Assembly (NCBI GenBank): GCA_015501585.1
Contig: JADNRY010000251.1
Coordinates: 1 to 64,000 of the forward strand
Length of the DNA stretch: 64,000 bases
Reading direction: 5' to 3'
DNA from: Rhodocollybia butyracea
Lineage: Eukaryota; Basidiomycota; Agaricomycetes; Agaricales; Omphalotaceae
Shown: positions 12,955-22,850 of the stretch, in pieces
How positions within the stretch are numbered: the first letter of the stretch is position 1
How the letters are laid out: every line of letters starts with the position of its first letter
Notes under the pieces: model-generated
The model's database searches: none
What the model was told of the DNA's origin: nothing
What the model saw: only the letters and a program-made list of their open reading frames with translations
Program-made: the position numbers and the translations under genes

Positions 12955-14525
12955 TTGTCATATCTCCTTCAGTTTTCACTCAATTTCTTTGAAGTAGAGC
13001 TCATTTAGATCCCCTAGGGACCCTCTCCCCACCGCTTCAATATTGTTTGAATAGCTCCCCATCTTGGTTACTGTCCCCAGGTCAGTCTCACTTAGGTGAT
13101 TTTCGCTGTTTTTGCCATAATTCCATCAGTTCTTATTCAATTTCTTTTGTCCAGGGCTCGTTTAGATCCCCTAGGTACCCCTCACTATCGCCCCACTCAC
13201 GCTAGAGCAATTCCCAACTTTTTCCATCTCTCTCTCGTCATATAGGTGATTTTCAATGTTTTTGCCATAACTCCTTCAATTTTCACTCAATTTTTCCGAG
13301 GTAGGGCCCGTTCACATTCGCTTAGGACCCTCTCCATGCTCCTCCACTCACCTCCTGGTCACTTTCCATCTTGTTCATCTCCCCCTGGTCAGTCTCACTT
13401 AGGTGATTTTCGCTGTATTTGCCATATTTCCACCAGTTTCCATTCAATTTCTTTCGTCCAGGGCTCGTTTAGATCCCCTAGGTACCCCCTTACTATCGCC
13501 TTACTCACGCTAGAGCAATTCCCAACTTTTTCCATCACTCTCTCATCATATAGGTGATTTTCAATGTTTTTGCCATAACTCCTTCAATTTTCACTCAATT
13601 TTTCCGAGGTAGGGCCCGTTCACATTCGCTTAGGACCCTCTCCATGCTCCTCCACTCACTTCTTGGTCACTTTCCATCTTGGTCATCTCCCCCTGGTCAG
13701 TCTCACTTAGGTGATTTTCGCTGTTTTTACCATATTTCCATCAGTTCTTATTCAATTTCTTTCGTCCGGGGCTCGTTTAGATCCCCTAGGTACCCCTTCA
13801 CTATTGCCTTCCTCACGCTAGAGCAATTCCCAACTTTTTCCATCGCTCTCTCATCAATAGGTGATTTTCAATGTTTTTGCCATAACTCCTTCAATTTTCA
13901 CTCAATGTTTCCGAGGTAGGGCCCGTTCACACTCGCTTAGGACCCTCTCCATGCTCCTCTACTCACTTCTTGGTCACTTTCCATCTTGGTCATCTCCCCT
14001 GGTCAGTCTCACTTAGGTGATTTTCGCTGTTTTTACCATATTTCCATCAGTTCTTATTCAATTTCTTTCGTCCGGGGCTCGTTTAGATCCCCTAGGTACC
14101 CACTCACTATCGTCGTACTCACGCCAGAGAAATTCCCAACCTTTTCCATCGCTCTCTCATCAATAGGTGATTTTCAATGTTTTTGCCATAACTCCTTCAA
14201 TTTTCACTCAATGTTTCCGAGGTAGGGCCCGTTCACACTCGCTTAGGACCCTTTCCATGCTCCTCCACTCACTTCTTGGTCACTTTCCATCTTGGTCATC
14301 TCCCCCTGGTCAGTCTCACTTAGGTGATTTTCGCTGTTTTTACCATATTTCCATCAGTTCTTATTCAATTTCTTTCGTCCGGGGCTCGTTTAGATCCCCT
14401 AGGTACCCACTCACTATCGTCCTACTCACGCCAGAGAAATTCCCAACCTTTTCCATCGCTCTCTCATCAATAGGTGATTTTCAATGTTTTTGCCATAACT
14501 CCTTCAATTTTCACTCAATTCTAGG
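12955..14525 (+). repeat. 307-bp satellite array, right (opposite orientation)
   Basis: The same 307-bp unit as in the left array occurs here in inverted orientation, with repeated frames at 13554, 13861 and 14167 on the plus strand. The array breaks off abruptly at about 14520, inside a unit. The two arrays together could form a hairpin of more than 1.5 kb per arm. Confidence 0.9.
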
Positions 14526-14858
14526 TACCCCCTTACTATTGCTGTACTCACGCTAAACTTTGCTATTATCTTATGTTATTATCATTTATTTTGTACTTTG
14601 TTTGTATACAAATTACATCATTTGAACACTTAGTTGTTGTGACTTGAATGTTCTTGAAGTAATATGTTGCCTACTCACAGGTGGCTTGAGATTGACTTGG
14701 GACTACTCTAGCTGAGTTCAGGCTGACTTGAGACTGACTTGAGTTGCCTTGAAGTTGCTCAAGTTACCCAAGTTGGCTTGAAGTTGGCTTGAAGCTGGTT
14801 TGAAGTTGGTTTGAAGTTGGCTTCACTGGATTGAAATAGATCAACCTTGCATTGAGTG

Positions 14859-14893
14859 CTGTATGGCCCCCAATGACCATTGGGGCCATACAG
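14859..14893. repeat. Short perfect hairpin near the foldback right end
   Basis: CTGTATGGCCCC(C)AATG and its inverse ATTGGGGCCATACAG form a stem of about 15 bp with one bulged C. It lies about 70 bp inside the right end of the foldback element. It may be a terminator-like or transposase-recognition structure. Confidence 0.6.
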
Positions 14894-14961
14894 CCCTCAG
14901 GCTGGCTGAAGGGTCATCCAGGTTGGCTCAACTCTCCTTGAGTAAAGGGGGTATTTTCCTG

Positions 14962-15982
14962 ATGCCATCCCTTCCAGTTGCTCTGATTTGTCAGGTTCTT
15001 CATATCCCAACAGGTTTTCAGTGATTTTAGCTTCCCATTTCTCATCAGGGATTACACTTGCATACCATGCAAAGTCTTCATTGTCAATGGCTGCTTTGGC
15101 AGAGTAGGTCTTTCCCTTGCCTTTCCCTTTCCAGTATTTAGGCCACTGGCCCTCCTTTCCACCTCCTTCCTCAAAGCAATCCTGCTTCATGTGACCCATC
15201 TTACCACAATTAAAACACTTCACTGATTTCCTATTTCCTGCAGACTTCTTTGATGGTCCCACAGCATATGCTGCTTCTTTGGCTACATTTTTGGAATTTT
15301 GTTGTCCCAATTTCCTTCTATCTGCTTCATCTTGGATCCCACGAATATATGTATCCACTGTGAGTGTTGTGCTAACAAGTGTTGCCGTTGCAGTCAATGC
15401 TGCCAGGTAAGGGTCATATGATCTTGGAAGAGCGGTCATGATTATTGCAATGAAATTATCCTCGCCGGGATCTGCATTCATTGAAATCAAATCTTCTTGT
15501 AAGGCAATTACTCTGGATAAGTAATCCCGAACATCATTGTCACCCTCACAACGTTCATTCTGTAATTTACGCTGCAAGTCGACCACCATCATTTTTGACT
15601 TCATCTGATGTTCATCTACTAATTTCTTCCACATCTTTCCAACTGCTGTCTCCCCTTTAACCTTTAGGAATAAGGAATCAGGTATAGTGCTTGCAATTCC
15701 CTGCTTTAATATTGCTGATTCTGAATTCCATGTTTTCATTTCCTTTTCCCACTCTTCAATGGCTTTGGTCTCTGCTGCTGTTGGGCCAGCACTGGCATCA
15801 GCAACTGCTGGTTTCTGCTTTGGTGCAGCTGTGTCTTTCAAATACTCTTCAAGTCCTGCAGCTTCAGCAGCAAACATGAAGCGGTCCTTGTATATGACCC
15901 AATTTGATCCATCTGAATTGAGTTTTGGGAGTCTAAGGAAATAATCCCCAAGCTTTGTGTTACTTGAATGGTTGGTAGACAT
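14962..15982 (-). pseudogene. Copia-1 gag (5' part of gag-pol)
   Basis: The frame starts at the ATG at 15982 (MSTNHSSNTKLGDYFLRL) and encodes a Ty1/copia Gag: a UBN2-like capsid region (GSNWVIYKDRF, LQRKLQNERC, ALPRSYDPYLAAL) followed by a CCHC knuckle (CFNCGKMGHMKQDC). It runs through LLGYEEPDKSEQLEGMA into the foldback insertion at 14961, after which translation would enter insert sequence and stop at 14897. Without the insertion it is continuous with pol. Confidence 0.92.
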
Positions 15983-16090
15983 TATTGCTAGACTGGTGAC
16001 TGGGTTGTTGTTGGCTTCTTAGTGATGATAAAGTGTTGTGCAAATTGTTGTTTGTAATGTCAAAGATAATGTGTATTTAATTCAGCTAAG

Positions 16091-16106
16091 GTCGGGGCCC
16101 ATAACC
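16091..16106 (-). promoter_or_regulatory. Copia-1 primer binding site (initiator Met tRNA half-molecule type)
   Basis: Immediately inside the 5' LTR the minus strand reads GGTTATGGGCCCCGAC. This is complementary to the anticodon-arm region of initiator tRNA-Met, the half-tRNA primer used by Drosophila copia and many fungal copia elements. Copia-2 at 33932 has the same type of site. Confidence 0.85.
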
Positions 16107-16447
16107 TATTGAAGGTTGTGAAATACTTAGTGAATTATTGGTGGAGTTTAAGTGCTCGCTAGTTGTGGGGGTAGTTCTTAATTATCATGAACTGGGTCCC
16201 TCGAGCCTATATTTATAGGGATAAACTAGTACATGGGAAACTACGTAATAAGCTTGCTGCGGAATGCTGCGGAATGACTGTGCATTGCTGCGCATGACTC
16301 TACATGACTAGATATGACTCAATATGACTTTACTTAACTAGCTATGACTTATGTCCAATGTATCAAATACCGTGAACCGAATATGAGTCATAATGACTCG
16401 CCGTGATTCCACATGAGTTTAGGATAGTTTCCGTTGATATTACAACA
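16107..16447 (-). repeat. Copia-1 5' LTR
   Basis: This 341-bp copy is identical to 5978-6318 except at 16157 and 16244, where it keeps C in a CpG. It is followed by the target duplication GCCTT at 16448-16452. Confidence 0.95.
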
Positions 16448-16452
16448 GCCTT

Positions 16453-17340
16453 GTTGTCACATACCTGGTGCCTAGCTGTAGCCTTGGTGGAACATATTCA
16501 GTACATATCTGGTGCCTTGATACTACCTAGAAGTAGCCAAGTGGATCATATACAGTACCTGCATATCTTGCACCATCTGAACTGGTACCTATTGACAGCC
16601 TCCATGTTCTATGCTTGGTGCCTATCTAGAGCCTTGCAGGACAATATTGGGTACAGATGAGTAACAGGTATGTATCACTGAGGCTACTCATAAGTACTGG
16701 TCATGTTTCACCAAGGCACCAGATATGTATCAGAAATGGTCCACCAAGGCTACAGATAGATACCAGTCATGTTACACCAAGCGCCAGATATGTACCAGAT
16801 ACACTGCATCAAGACCCAAGATATGCACCCAGTATAAAACACGGAGGGTACAAATAGGTACCTGTTCCATTACACCAAGGCACCAGATATGTACTGAATA
16901 TATGTCACTAAGGATACAGATAGGCACCATGTATGTAACACTGAGGCCACAATTATGTACATCTTGTACTCCCTTGATAGGTGTGTACATGATTGTTGGC
17001 ACCTGTGGGTTACAGGTTTCCAGGTATTCCCACAGGAGTTGTGTCCATCCTTACAAATAAATAGGTGGGCCAAAGGCCCGCCGCGAAAATTTGTGACATT
17101 TTGAGAGATACCATGCTTGGACCCTCCTGTTATGCATTACAGATTGCAAAATGCCCCATGCTTGGGGGTCCCATTATGCATTATGCGGCATCCGGTCATA
17201 ATTATACAGTACTGAAACATGACTGGTACTTATAAGTAGCCTCAGTGATACATACCTGTTACTCCTATTTGTGCCCTCAGTGTTTTATACTGGGTGCATA
17301 TCTGTGTAACTGTGTATTTGGTACATATCTGGCACTTGGT
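16453..17340. repeat. CACTA-2 subterminal minisatellite type 1 (continued)
   Basis: The CATATCTGGTGCCTTGGTG-type repeats resume immediately after copia-1, in mixed orientation. A GC-rich insert at about 17060-17215 (GGGCCAAAGGCCCGCCGCG; CATGCTTGGGGGTCCCATTATG) carries no gene. The whole block is mirrored in the right arm. Confidence 0.65.
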
Positions 17341-17354
17341 GTAACATGACTGGT

Positions 17355-18060
17355 GGGTTGCGGATTGGTCCAGCCCTGCTGTTTCCCGGGTTGATGTGAT
17401 CAGGCAACCGAAACATAAATAAAGTCATCAGTTTGGGATTTTATGGCGCCTACCTGAGTGCGAAGCGCCCAACTGCGACTAGTGCATATCAACTTATGGA
17501 TCAATTTCCAAATTGATAGTAAATTCTAGCCTATTGTTTGAGTTCCTTGTCGATGGCAATGTTTGTATCTCTTTCAGCCAACAGGTGTAAAACATGAAAC
17601 ATGCTTAGAATCATTTTTTTGAATTAAGTTGAGTATATGAGGGTACAAGTGAAGAATGCACATAAAGTGGCCTCCTCTGTGTGCTGCAGATTTGCCAGTC
17701 ATTGATCAATTCTCACCTAATTTGGACCAATCAAATGGATGACCAAAGCTGGTATGTGATGTGGCAACATGGCGACTTCCCAGCACTCACACTGTTGTTG
17801 GAAAACAGCTCAGAGAAGTTGTAATTGTTTAATAGTAAACATTTTAGGATGCTGTTTGTTTTACTGGCTGAGATCTGCGCCAAAACTGCGGCAAAATTAT
17901 TCTTTGTTTGACAGCAAAGTGCCCTTCTTGCATCAGGAGCGCCCAATTGATCAATTGATCAGATCTGATGTGGAACTTGGATCTACCATGTTTTGTTGTG
18001 ACATGGGGCCTGTCCAGCCAATAGCATGGAACCTGGGCAAACCTGCATAAACCTGGGCAA
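17355..18060. other. Unique arm segment with no recognised gene
   Basis: This segment of about 0.7 kb is not composed of subterminal repeats. Its longest frame (17769-18050, 93 aa) has no recognised domain and is present unchanged in the other arm (37367-37648). It may be an older insertion or host fragment carried in both arms. Confidence 0.5.
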
Positions 18061-18139
18061 GCCTAGGCTTGCCTAGGATACTGAGGGAATCCTCAAGAGC
18101 CTTGACAGGCAAGGGACAAGCCAAAAATCCTTGGATGCC

Positions 18140-20110
18140 ATAGGATTCATAAGGGTTCTACCTGGATGCCTGGTCGAGGATAGCTGGTACATATCTGGGA
18201 TGTTGCTGATTCATACCTGGTCTGTACCTGTCCTGACTTCTGTCAGTAAATCACACTTTGGTTCTACCTGGATGACTGGTGCGGCATACCTGGTACACAA
18301 CTGGGCTCTTGCTGCTTTATACCTGTTCTGTACCTGTGGCCTCTGTGGATCAAACCTGGGTTATATCTGGATGCTTGGTGGAGCATAGCTGGTACATATC
18401 TGGGATCTTGCTGTTCTATACCTGTCCTCTCCTTAAATCACACCTGGGTCCTACCTGGAGGTGTGGGGCATCCAACCTGGTATGCAACTGGGCCTTGCTG
18501 CTTCATACCTGTTCCATACCTGTGGCCTCTGTGCATCATACCTGGGTTCTATCCAGATACATGGTGGAGCATAGCTGGTACATATCTGGGATTTTCCTGC
18601 TCCTTATCTGTTCCATACCTGTCCTGTCCATAGACTACACTCGGCTTCTACCTGGATCCCTGGTGGGGCATACCTGGTACACAACTGGGATCTTGCTGCT
18701 TTGTTCCGTACCTGTGGCCTCTGTGGATCATACCTGGTTTCTATCTGGATGCATGGAGGAGCATGCCTGGTATGCCACTGGGCTTCATACCTGTTCTGTT
18801 CCTGTCCTGTCTGTAGATCACACCTGCATTGTACCTGGATGCCTGGTGGGGCATCCCTGGTATGCAACTGGGGTCTTGCTGCTTCATACCTGTTCCATAC
18901 CTGTGGCCTCTGTGCATCAAACTGGGGTTCTATCTGGATACATGGTGGAGCATAGCTGGTACATATCTGGGATCTTGCTGTTTCATACCTGGTCCATACC
19001 TGTCCTGACTCCTGTCTGTAAATCACACTTGGGTTCTACCTGGATGGCTGGTGGGGCATACCTGGTACACAACCGGGGTCTTGCTGCTTCATACCTGTTC
19101 CGTACCCGTGACCTCTGTGCATCAAACCTGGGTTCTATCTGGATGCATGGAGGAGCATACCTGGTACATAACTGGGAACTTGTTGCTCCATTACGGCCAT
19201 AATAGTGTGTAATAAATCAGATATTGAAGCCATCAAATGCAACAATGTTGGTACCTGGTACAGTGGTACACAACTGTGGTCTTGCTGCCTCATACCTGTT
19301 CCATACCTGTGGCCTCTGTGGATCATACCTGGGATCTCTCTGGATGCATGGTGGAGCATCATCAGGAAAATGCCCCCTACACTCAAGTAACCTTAAGCCA
19401 ACCTGGCTGACCCCCCAGCCAACCTGAGGGCAGTGCATCCAGATAGAAACCGGGTGTGATCCACACCACAGATGCTACAGGTACAGAACAGGGATGAAGC
19501 AGCAAGGCTCCCATTGCATACAAGTTATGCCCCACCAAGCATCCAGATAAAAGCCTTGTGTGATCTAAAGACAGGACAGTTACAGAACAGGTATGAAGCC
19601 GCAAGATCCCTGATATGTACCAGCTATGATCCTCCATGCATCCAGATAGAAACCAGGTATGATCCACAGAGGCCACAGGTACAGAACAGGTATGAAGCAG
19701 GAAGACCCCAGTTGCATACCAGGTATGCCCCACCAGGGATCCAGGTAGAACCCAAGTGTGCCCTACAGACAGGACAGGAATGGAATACATAGGAAGCAGG
19801 AAGATCCCAGATATGTACGAGTTATGCTCCACCATGCATCCAGATAGAACTCAGGTATGATGCACAGAGGCCACAGGTATGGAACAGGTATGAAGCAGGT
19901 GTGATCTATGGACAGGACAGATACAGAACAGGTATGAAGCAACAAGACCCCAGTTGTGTACCAGGTATGCTCCACCAGCCATCCAGGTAGAACCCACGTG
20001 TGATTTACGGATAGGAGTCAGGATAGGTACCAACTAGGTATGAAACAGCAACATCCCCAGTATGTACCAACTATGCTCCACCATGCATCCTGGTAGAAAA
20101 CAGGTAAGGC
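18140..20110. repeat. CACTA-2 subterminal minisatellite type 2
   Basis: Units of about 100 bp alternate between two flavours: TGGTACATATCTGGGATCTT...CTGTCC and TGGTATGCAACTGGGGTCTT...CTGTGGCCTCTGTGGATCA. All share GGATGCMTGGTGGRGCATA. Long frames (such as 307 aa from 18279) are repetitive translations. The block is mirrored at 32570-33627 and 36905-37260, with further copies in the spacer at 28880-29220, 30060-30200, 30480-30870 and 31600-31800. Confidence 0.85.
19358..19436. repeat. Short copy of the foldback-element terminus inside the arm
   Basis: About 79 bp starting TCAGGAAAATGCCCCC and ending CCAACCTGAGGGC matches, with substitutions, the right terminal 79 bp of the foldback element at 9995-14961. 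Both ends carry TCAGG/CCTGA, so it may be a minimal relative. It is mirrored in the right arm at about 33244-33322. Confidence 0.6.
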
Positions 20111-20129
20111 CACAGGTACAGATACCTGC

Positions 20130-20688
20130 CTGCTTCCGTGAAGAGCCTGACATTGCCCCAGATCCTCCAGAAGCTGCACCAGGCAATAGACCAGATGTTG
20201 CAGAAGGTGTTGCCATGGCCTTTGTGGCCACTGTCCATGCTCAGGGAGCCTCAGAGCCCCGCACTCTGCAGGAAGCATTCCGCGGTCCTAACTTGGCCTC
20301 TTGGCTGAAGGCTGTAGACACAGAGCTCAAGTCTCTCATTGATTTGGGAGATTTTGAGTTTATTAACAATTTGCCTAAAGGTCACTGTGCTATTAGCTCC
20401 AAGCTTGTCTTTAACATTAAGCGCCTTCCTGATGGGACCATTGAGTGGCACAAGGCATGCTTAGTTGCTCAACATTTCTCCCAGATGCCTAGCTCAGACT
20501 TTGACAAGGTATTTTCCCCTCTGGTCAAACTTACCTCCATTTGTGTCCTTTGCGCCCTCGCTGTGCATCTAGGCCTTCACTTCCACCCTCATGATGTTGA
20601 TACCACATTCCTTAATGGTGAGTTGGAAGAGGAGCTCTATATGCGCCTCCCAAACAGCATTAGTGAACATTCTGGTAAAATTGTTTAA
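20130..20688 (+). pseudogene. Captured copia reverse-transcriptase fragment (left arm)
   Basis: Within the 208-aa frame ending at 20688, residues after about 23 match the N-terminal part of an RVT_2 domain (NLASWLKAVDTELKSL, NIKRLPDGTIEWHKACLVAQ, HPHDVDTTFLNGELEEELYM). The fragment lacks the catalytic DD region, LTRs and the rest of pol. It is embedded in subterminal repeats and occurs identically in the right arm, so it was captured before the palindrome formed or was homogenised between arms. It comes from a copia lineage different from copia-1. Confidence 0.85.
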
Positions 20689-20879
20689 CAGGTATGAAGT
20701 TTGGCCATAATAGTGTGTAATAAATCAGGCAGCCTGAGTGAAGTGCATCAAATGCAACAATGTTAGGGCAATGATTTGCATTTACATAAATGTTCTTCCT
20801 GGCATATCACCATGTTATCCTAGGCCCTATAATTTGTTGTTGAGCATGCCTGGTACACAACTGGGATTTTGCTGCTTCT

Positions 20880-22150
20880 AGCACTTCAGGCAACCACATA
20901 TTTGGTCTTATTAGTCTACACTTTTGTTACATTGACCTTACTAAAAAGACCCAAAAACCTAGGCAAAACCCGGGCAGCTAGGTCATCACCTTGGGATTTA
21001 GGTCATGACCTGGGAATTAGTAGGTCATGACCTAAAAGATTGGTCATGACCTAGGTCAGGTTGGTCTTTTCCTGGGGTTGAAAGGTCATGGCCTGGGGTG
21101 AGATAGGATATGGCCTAGGTGGGGCAGGGCATGGTCTAGGTGAGGGAGGGGATGGTCTAGGAGGAGGATGATATGGTCTAGGAGGGGGAGATATAGTTAG
21201 TTTAAGAGGTGTAGGGTGAGAGTGGAGGATGGTGAGATAGAGAATATAAGCAAGAATGAAATATCATAGAATCATGACGTGAAATGTGTAGTAACATATT
21301 GGGATTTTTTACATATCTGTAGATTATGACAAGATCAAGCTAAGTCACAGTGCCCTGTTCTGGGTTGTCAGGCAAGCATGTGACTTACCTGACCTAGCTG
21401 ATTCAGGTCATGACCTGCCTGACATAGGTCATGACCTGAGTGAACTAGGTCATGACCTGGGTGGACTAGGTCATGACCTACTTGGCCTAGGTCATGACCC
21501 AAGCCAATTTAAAAATTACTAAATTAGGAAATTTTTCCATTTTTGCAGTGGATGTGGTCAAAGCTGTTTTTATTACCAAATAAGGCAATTTTCAAACACC
21601 TTAACCGGTTTTATGTTTTTTTAATAGAGTTAGATACATTTTGAAATTTTTATAAATTACTATATTGGGCAATTTCATTTCAATAGACTTTTATTTCTTA
21701 ATTAGGCAATTTCAAAACTTTTGCAGTGGATGAGGCCAAAGCTGTTTTCATTGCCTAATTGGAAGTAACAAATTTGCAGTGGATGAGGTCAAAGCTGATT
21801 TCATTACTTATTTGAAAAATGACAAATCTTTTGCAGTGGATGAGGTCAAAGCTGTTTTCACTACCTAATTAAGAAATGACAAAACTGAACACACAAACTG
21901 TGTACACTCTTTTCCTAAGGACAATAGCTTGTGGTAGACATCCAGACCTTTTGTTTATACACAGAATAGGTTGCTCACCTAAAATGAAGCCAATCCTGTG
22001 GTGGGAAGGGGCTGGATTGCAAAATATTTTTTGGATAACCTTTGATTGTAGTGGATGAGGCCAAAGCTGTATGCCCATAAAAGGAAATCAATGAAAAGTG
22101 TTGAGTCTAAAGATTGCTTGATATAACATGCAGATTGGCATGGATAAGGG
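20880..22150. repeat. CACTA-2 spacer: palindromic AGGTCATGACCT cluster and a degenerate 60-bp repeat
   Basis: At 20985-21070 and 21400-21500 the self-complementary motif AGGTCATGACCT occurs about eight times, with GTC/GAC-rich spacing. From 21540 to 22070 a unit containing TTTTGCAGTGGATGAGGTCA and AAGCTGTTTTCATTACCTAA is repeated at least five times. Related copies occur at 23325 and 23660. No gene is recognised. Confidence 0.65.
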
Positions 22151-22850
22151 TGATCCTTTTCATCCCCTAATGCCCTGGTGTGCTGTCTACCCTTTCTGAG
22201 TCTCAGATATATTTAGATGGCCACTGGGAGATCAGTCTTTATTGATCTTTGAACTTTCTCATCAAAAACCCTCATTTTTTCGAAATTAGAGGATAAGTAT
22301 CAGAGCATCCAGGGCAGGGCAGGCCACAGGCTTGTAGGACATTGTACCCTGGTATAATAGTCTTATGGTTTCCATTGAGTCTAAATGTGATAGCCGTGGC
22401 ATACCATTTTCCGCCAGTGATTCCCGTCTTCGGTGTATGCCTCACACGGTGCATCTTGCTGCAATTAACGTATGTATTGCTTCACAAAAGGTAATATAGC
22501 ACTAAGAACCAATTTTGCCAGATGCTTGAGGCAATAGGTGCTATCTCTGATGCGGACAGCCGTAAAGCATCTTCAAAAGCTGAAGCATATCAAGAGACTG
22601 TCCGTGAGCAAGTTGAGCGCGAGAACGACGAAGAAGCAGTGCTTCGGGAAGATGAACCGGAAACTGAAAGCAATGCCGATGTTTCTTTGGCTATACATAA
22701 GGTAAGCTAATAATTCCCTACCTGTACACCATTTTCTTTGATGCACGTATAGCTTTGAAAAATCATCCGTTCAGTACGGTCTAGCCCACAGCGTCGCAAC
22801 ACATGGACAAGGGAGGTCACCAACACCTACAGCAACACTGCACCCATTGC

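Larger units (their letters stand above)
9995..14961. mobile_element. Foldback element with opposed 307-bp satellite arrays, inserted in copia-1 gag-pol
   Basis: Both ends read CAGGAAAA inward (left CAGGAAAAGGC; right, reversed, CAGGAAAATACCCCC) and the dinucleotide AT flanks each side (9993-9994 and 14962-14963). Excision with one AT retained restores the copia gag-pol frame exactly. Just inside both ends are CAACTTGAGG-type repeats (10010-10290; 14680-14830). The interior is two head-to-head satellite arrays around a 0.4-kb spacer. No transposase is seen. A Helitron reading (TC...CTGA inserted between A and T) fits the bare ends but not the inverted-repeat structure. Confidence 0.85.
5978..16447 (-). 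mobile_element. Copia-1: full-length Ty1/copia LTR retrotransposon in the left arm
   Basis: Two 341-bp LTRs bound the element (5978-6318 and 16107-16447) and the coding strand is minus. The target duplication GCCTT lies at 5973-5977 and 16448-16452. The mirror arm retains the unoccupied site with a single copy (AAGGC, 38965-38969), which proves the insertion directly. The element has a primer binding site, gag, protease, integrase, reverse transcriptase, RNase H and a polypurine tract, but the pol frame is broken by a stop and a frameshift. A 4967-bp foldback element splits gag-pol. The LTRs differ at two positions only, so insertion was recent. Confidence 0.97.
4134..20879. repeat. CACTA-2 left inverted arm
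   Basis: Left-arm and right-arm coordinates sum to 44941-44942 for 4134-5977, to 55417 for 16448-18512, and to 52680 for 19053-20879, so three collinear blocks mirror 31801-40806. The shift between the first two blocks (10475 bp) equals the copia insertion in this arm. The shift between the second and third is explained by a truncated copia plus a 541-bp loss in the other arm. ORFs in the last block are identical between arms. Confidence 0.92.

Noticed and set aside
10742..14556. Series of near-identical 103-129 aa ORFs
   Set aside because: They recur every 307 bp on opposite strands in a satellite array and have no domain or codon signal of their own.
9995..14961. Helitron interpretation (TC start, CTGA end, insertion between A and T)
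   Set aside because: Both ends are inverted copies of each other and subterminal repeats are symmetric. No Rep/helicase gene and no hairpin within about 10-20 nt of the end were found.
18279..19202. 307-aa open frame with regular internal repeats, looking like a repeat protein
   Set aside because: It is a translation of the 100-bp subterminal minisatellite. Similar frames open on the opposite strand and in other frames, and the same DNA repeats elsewhere in the element.
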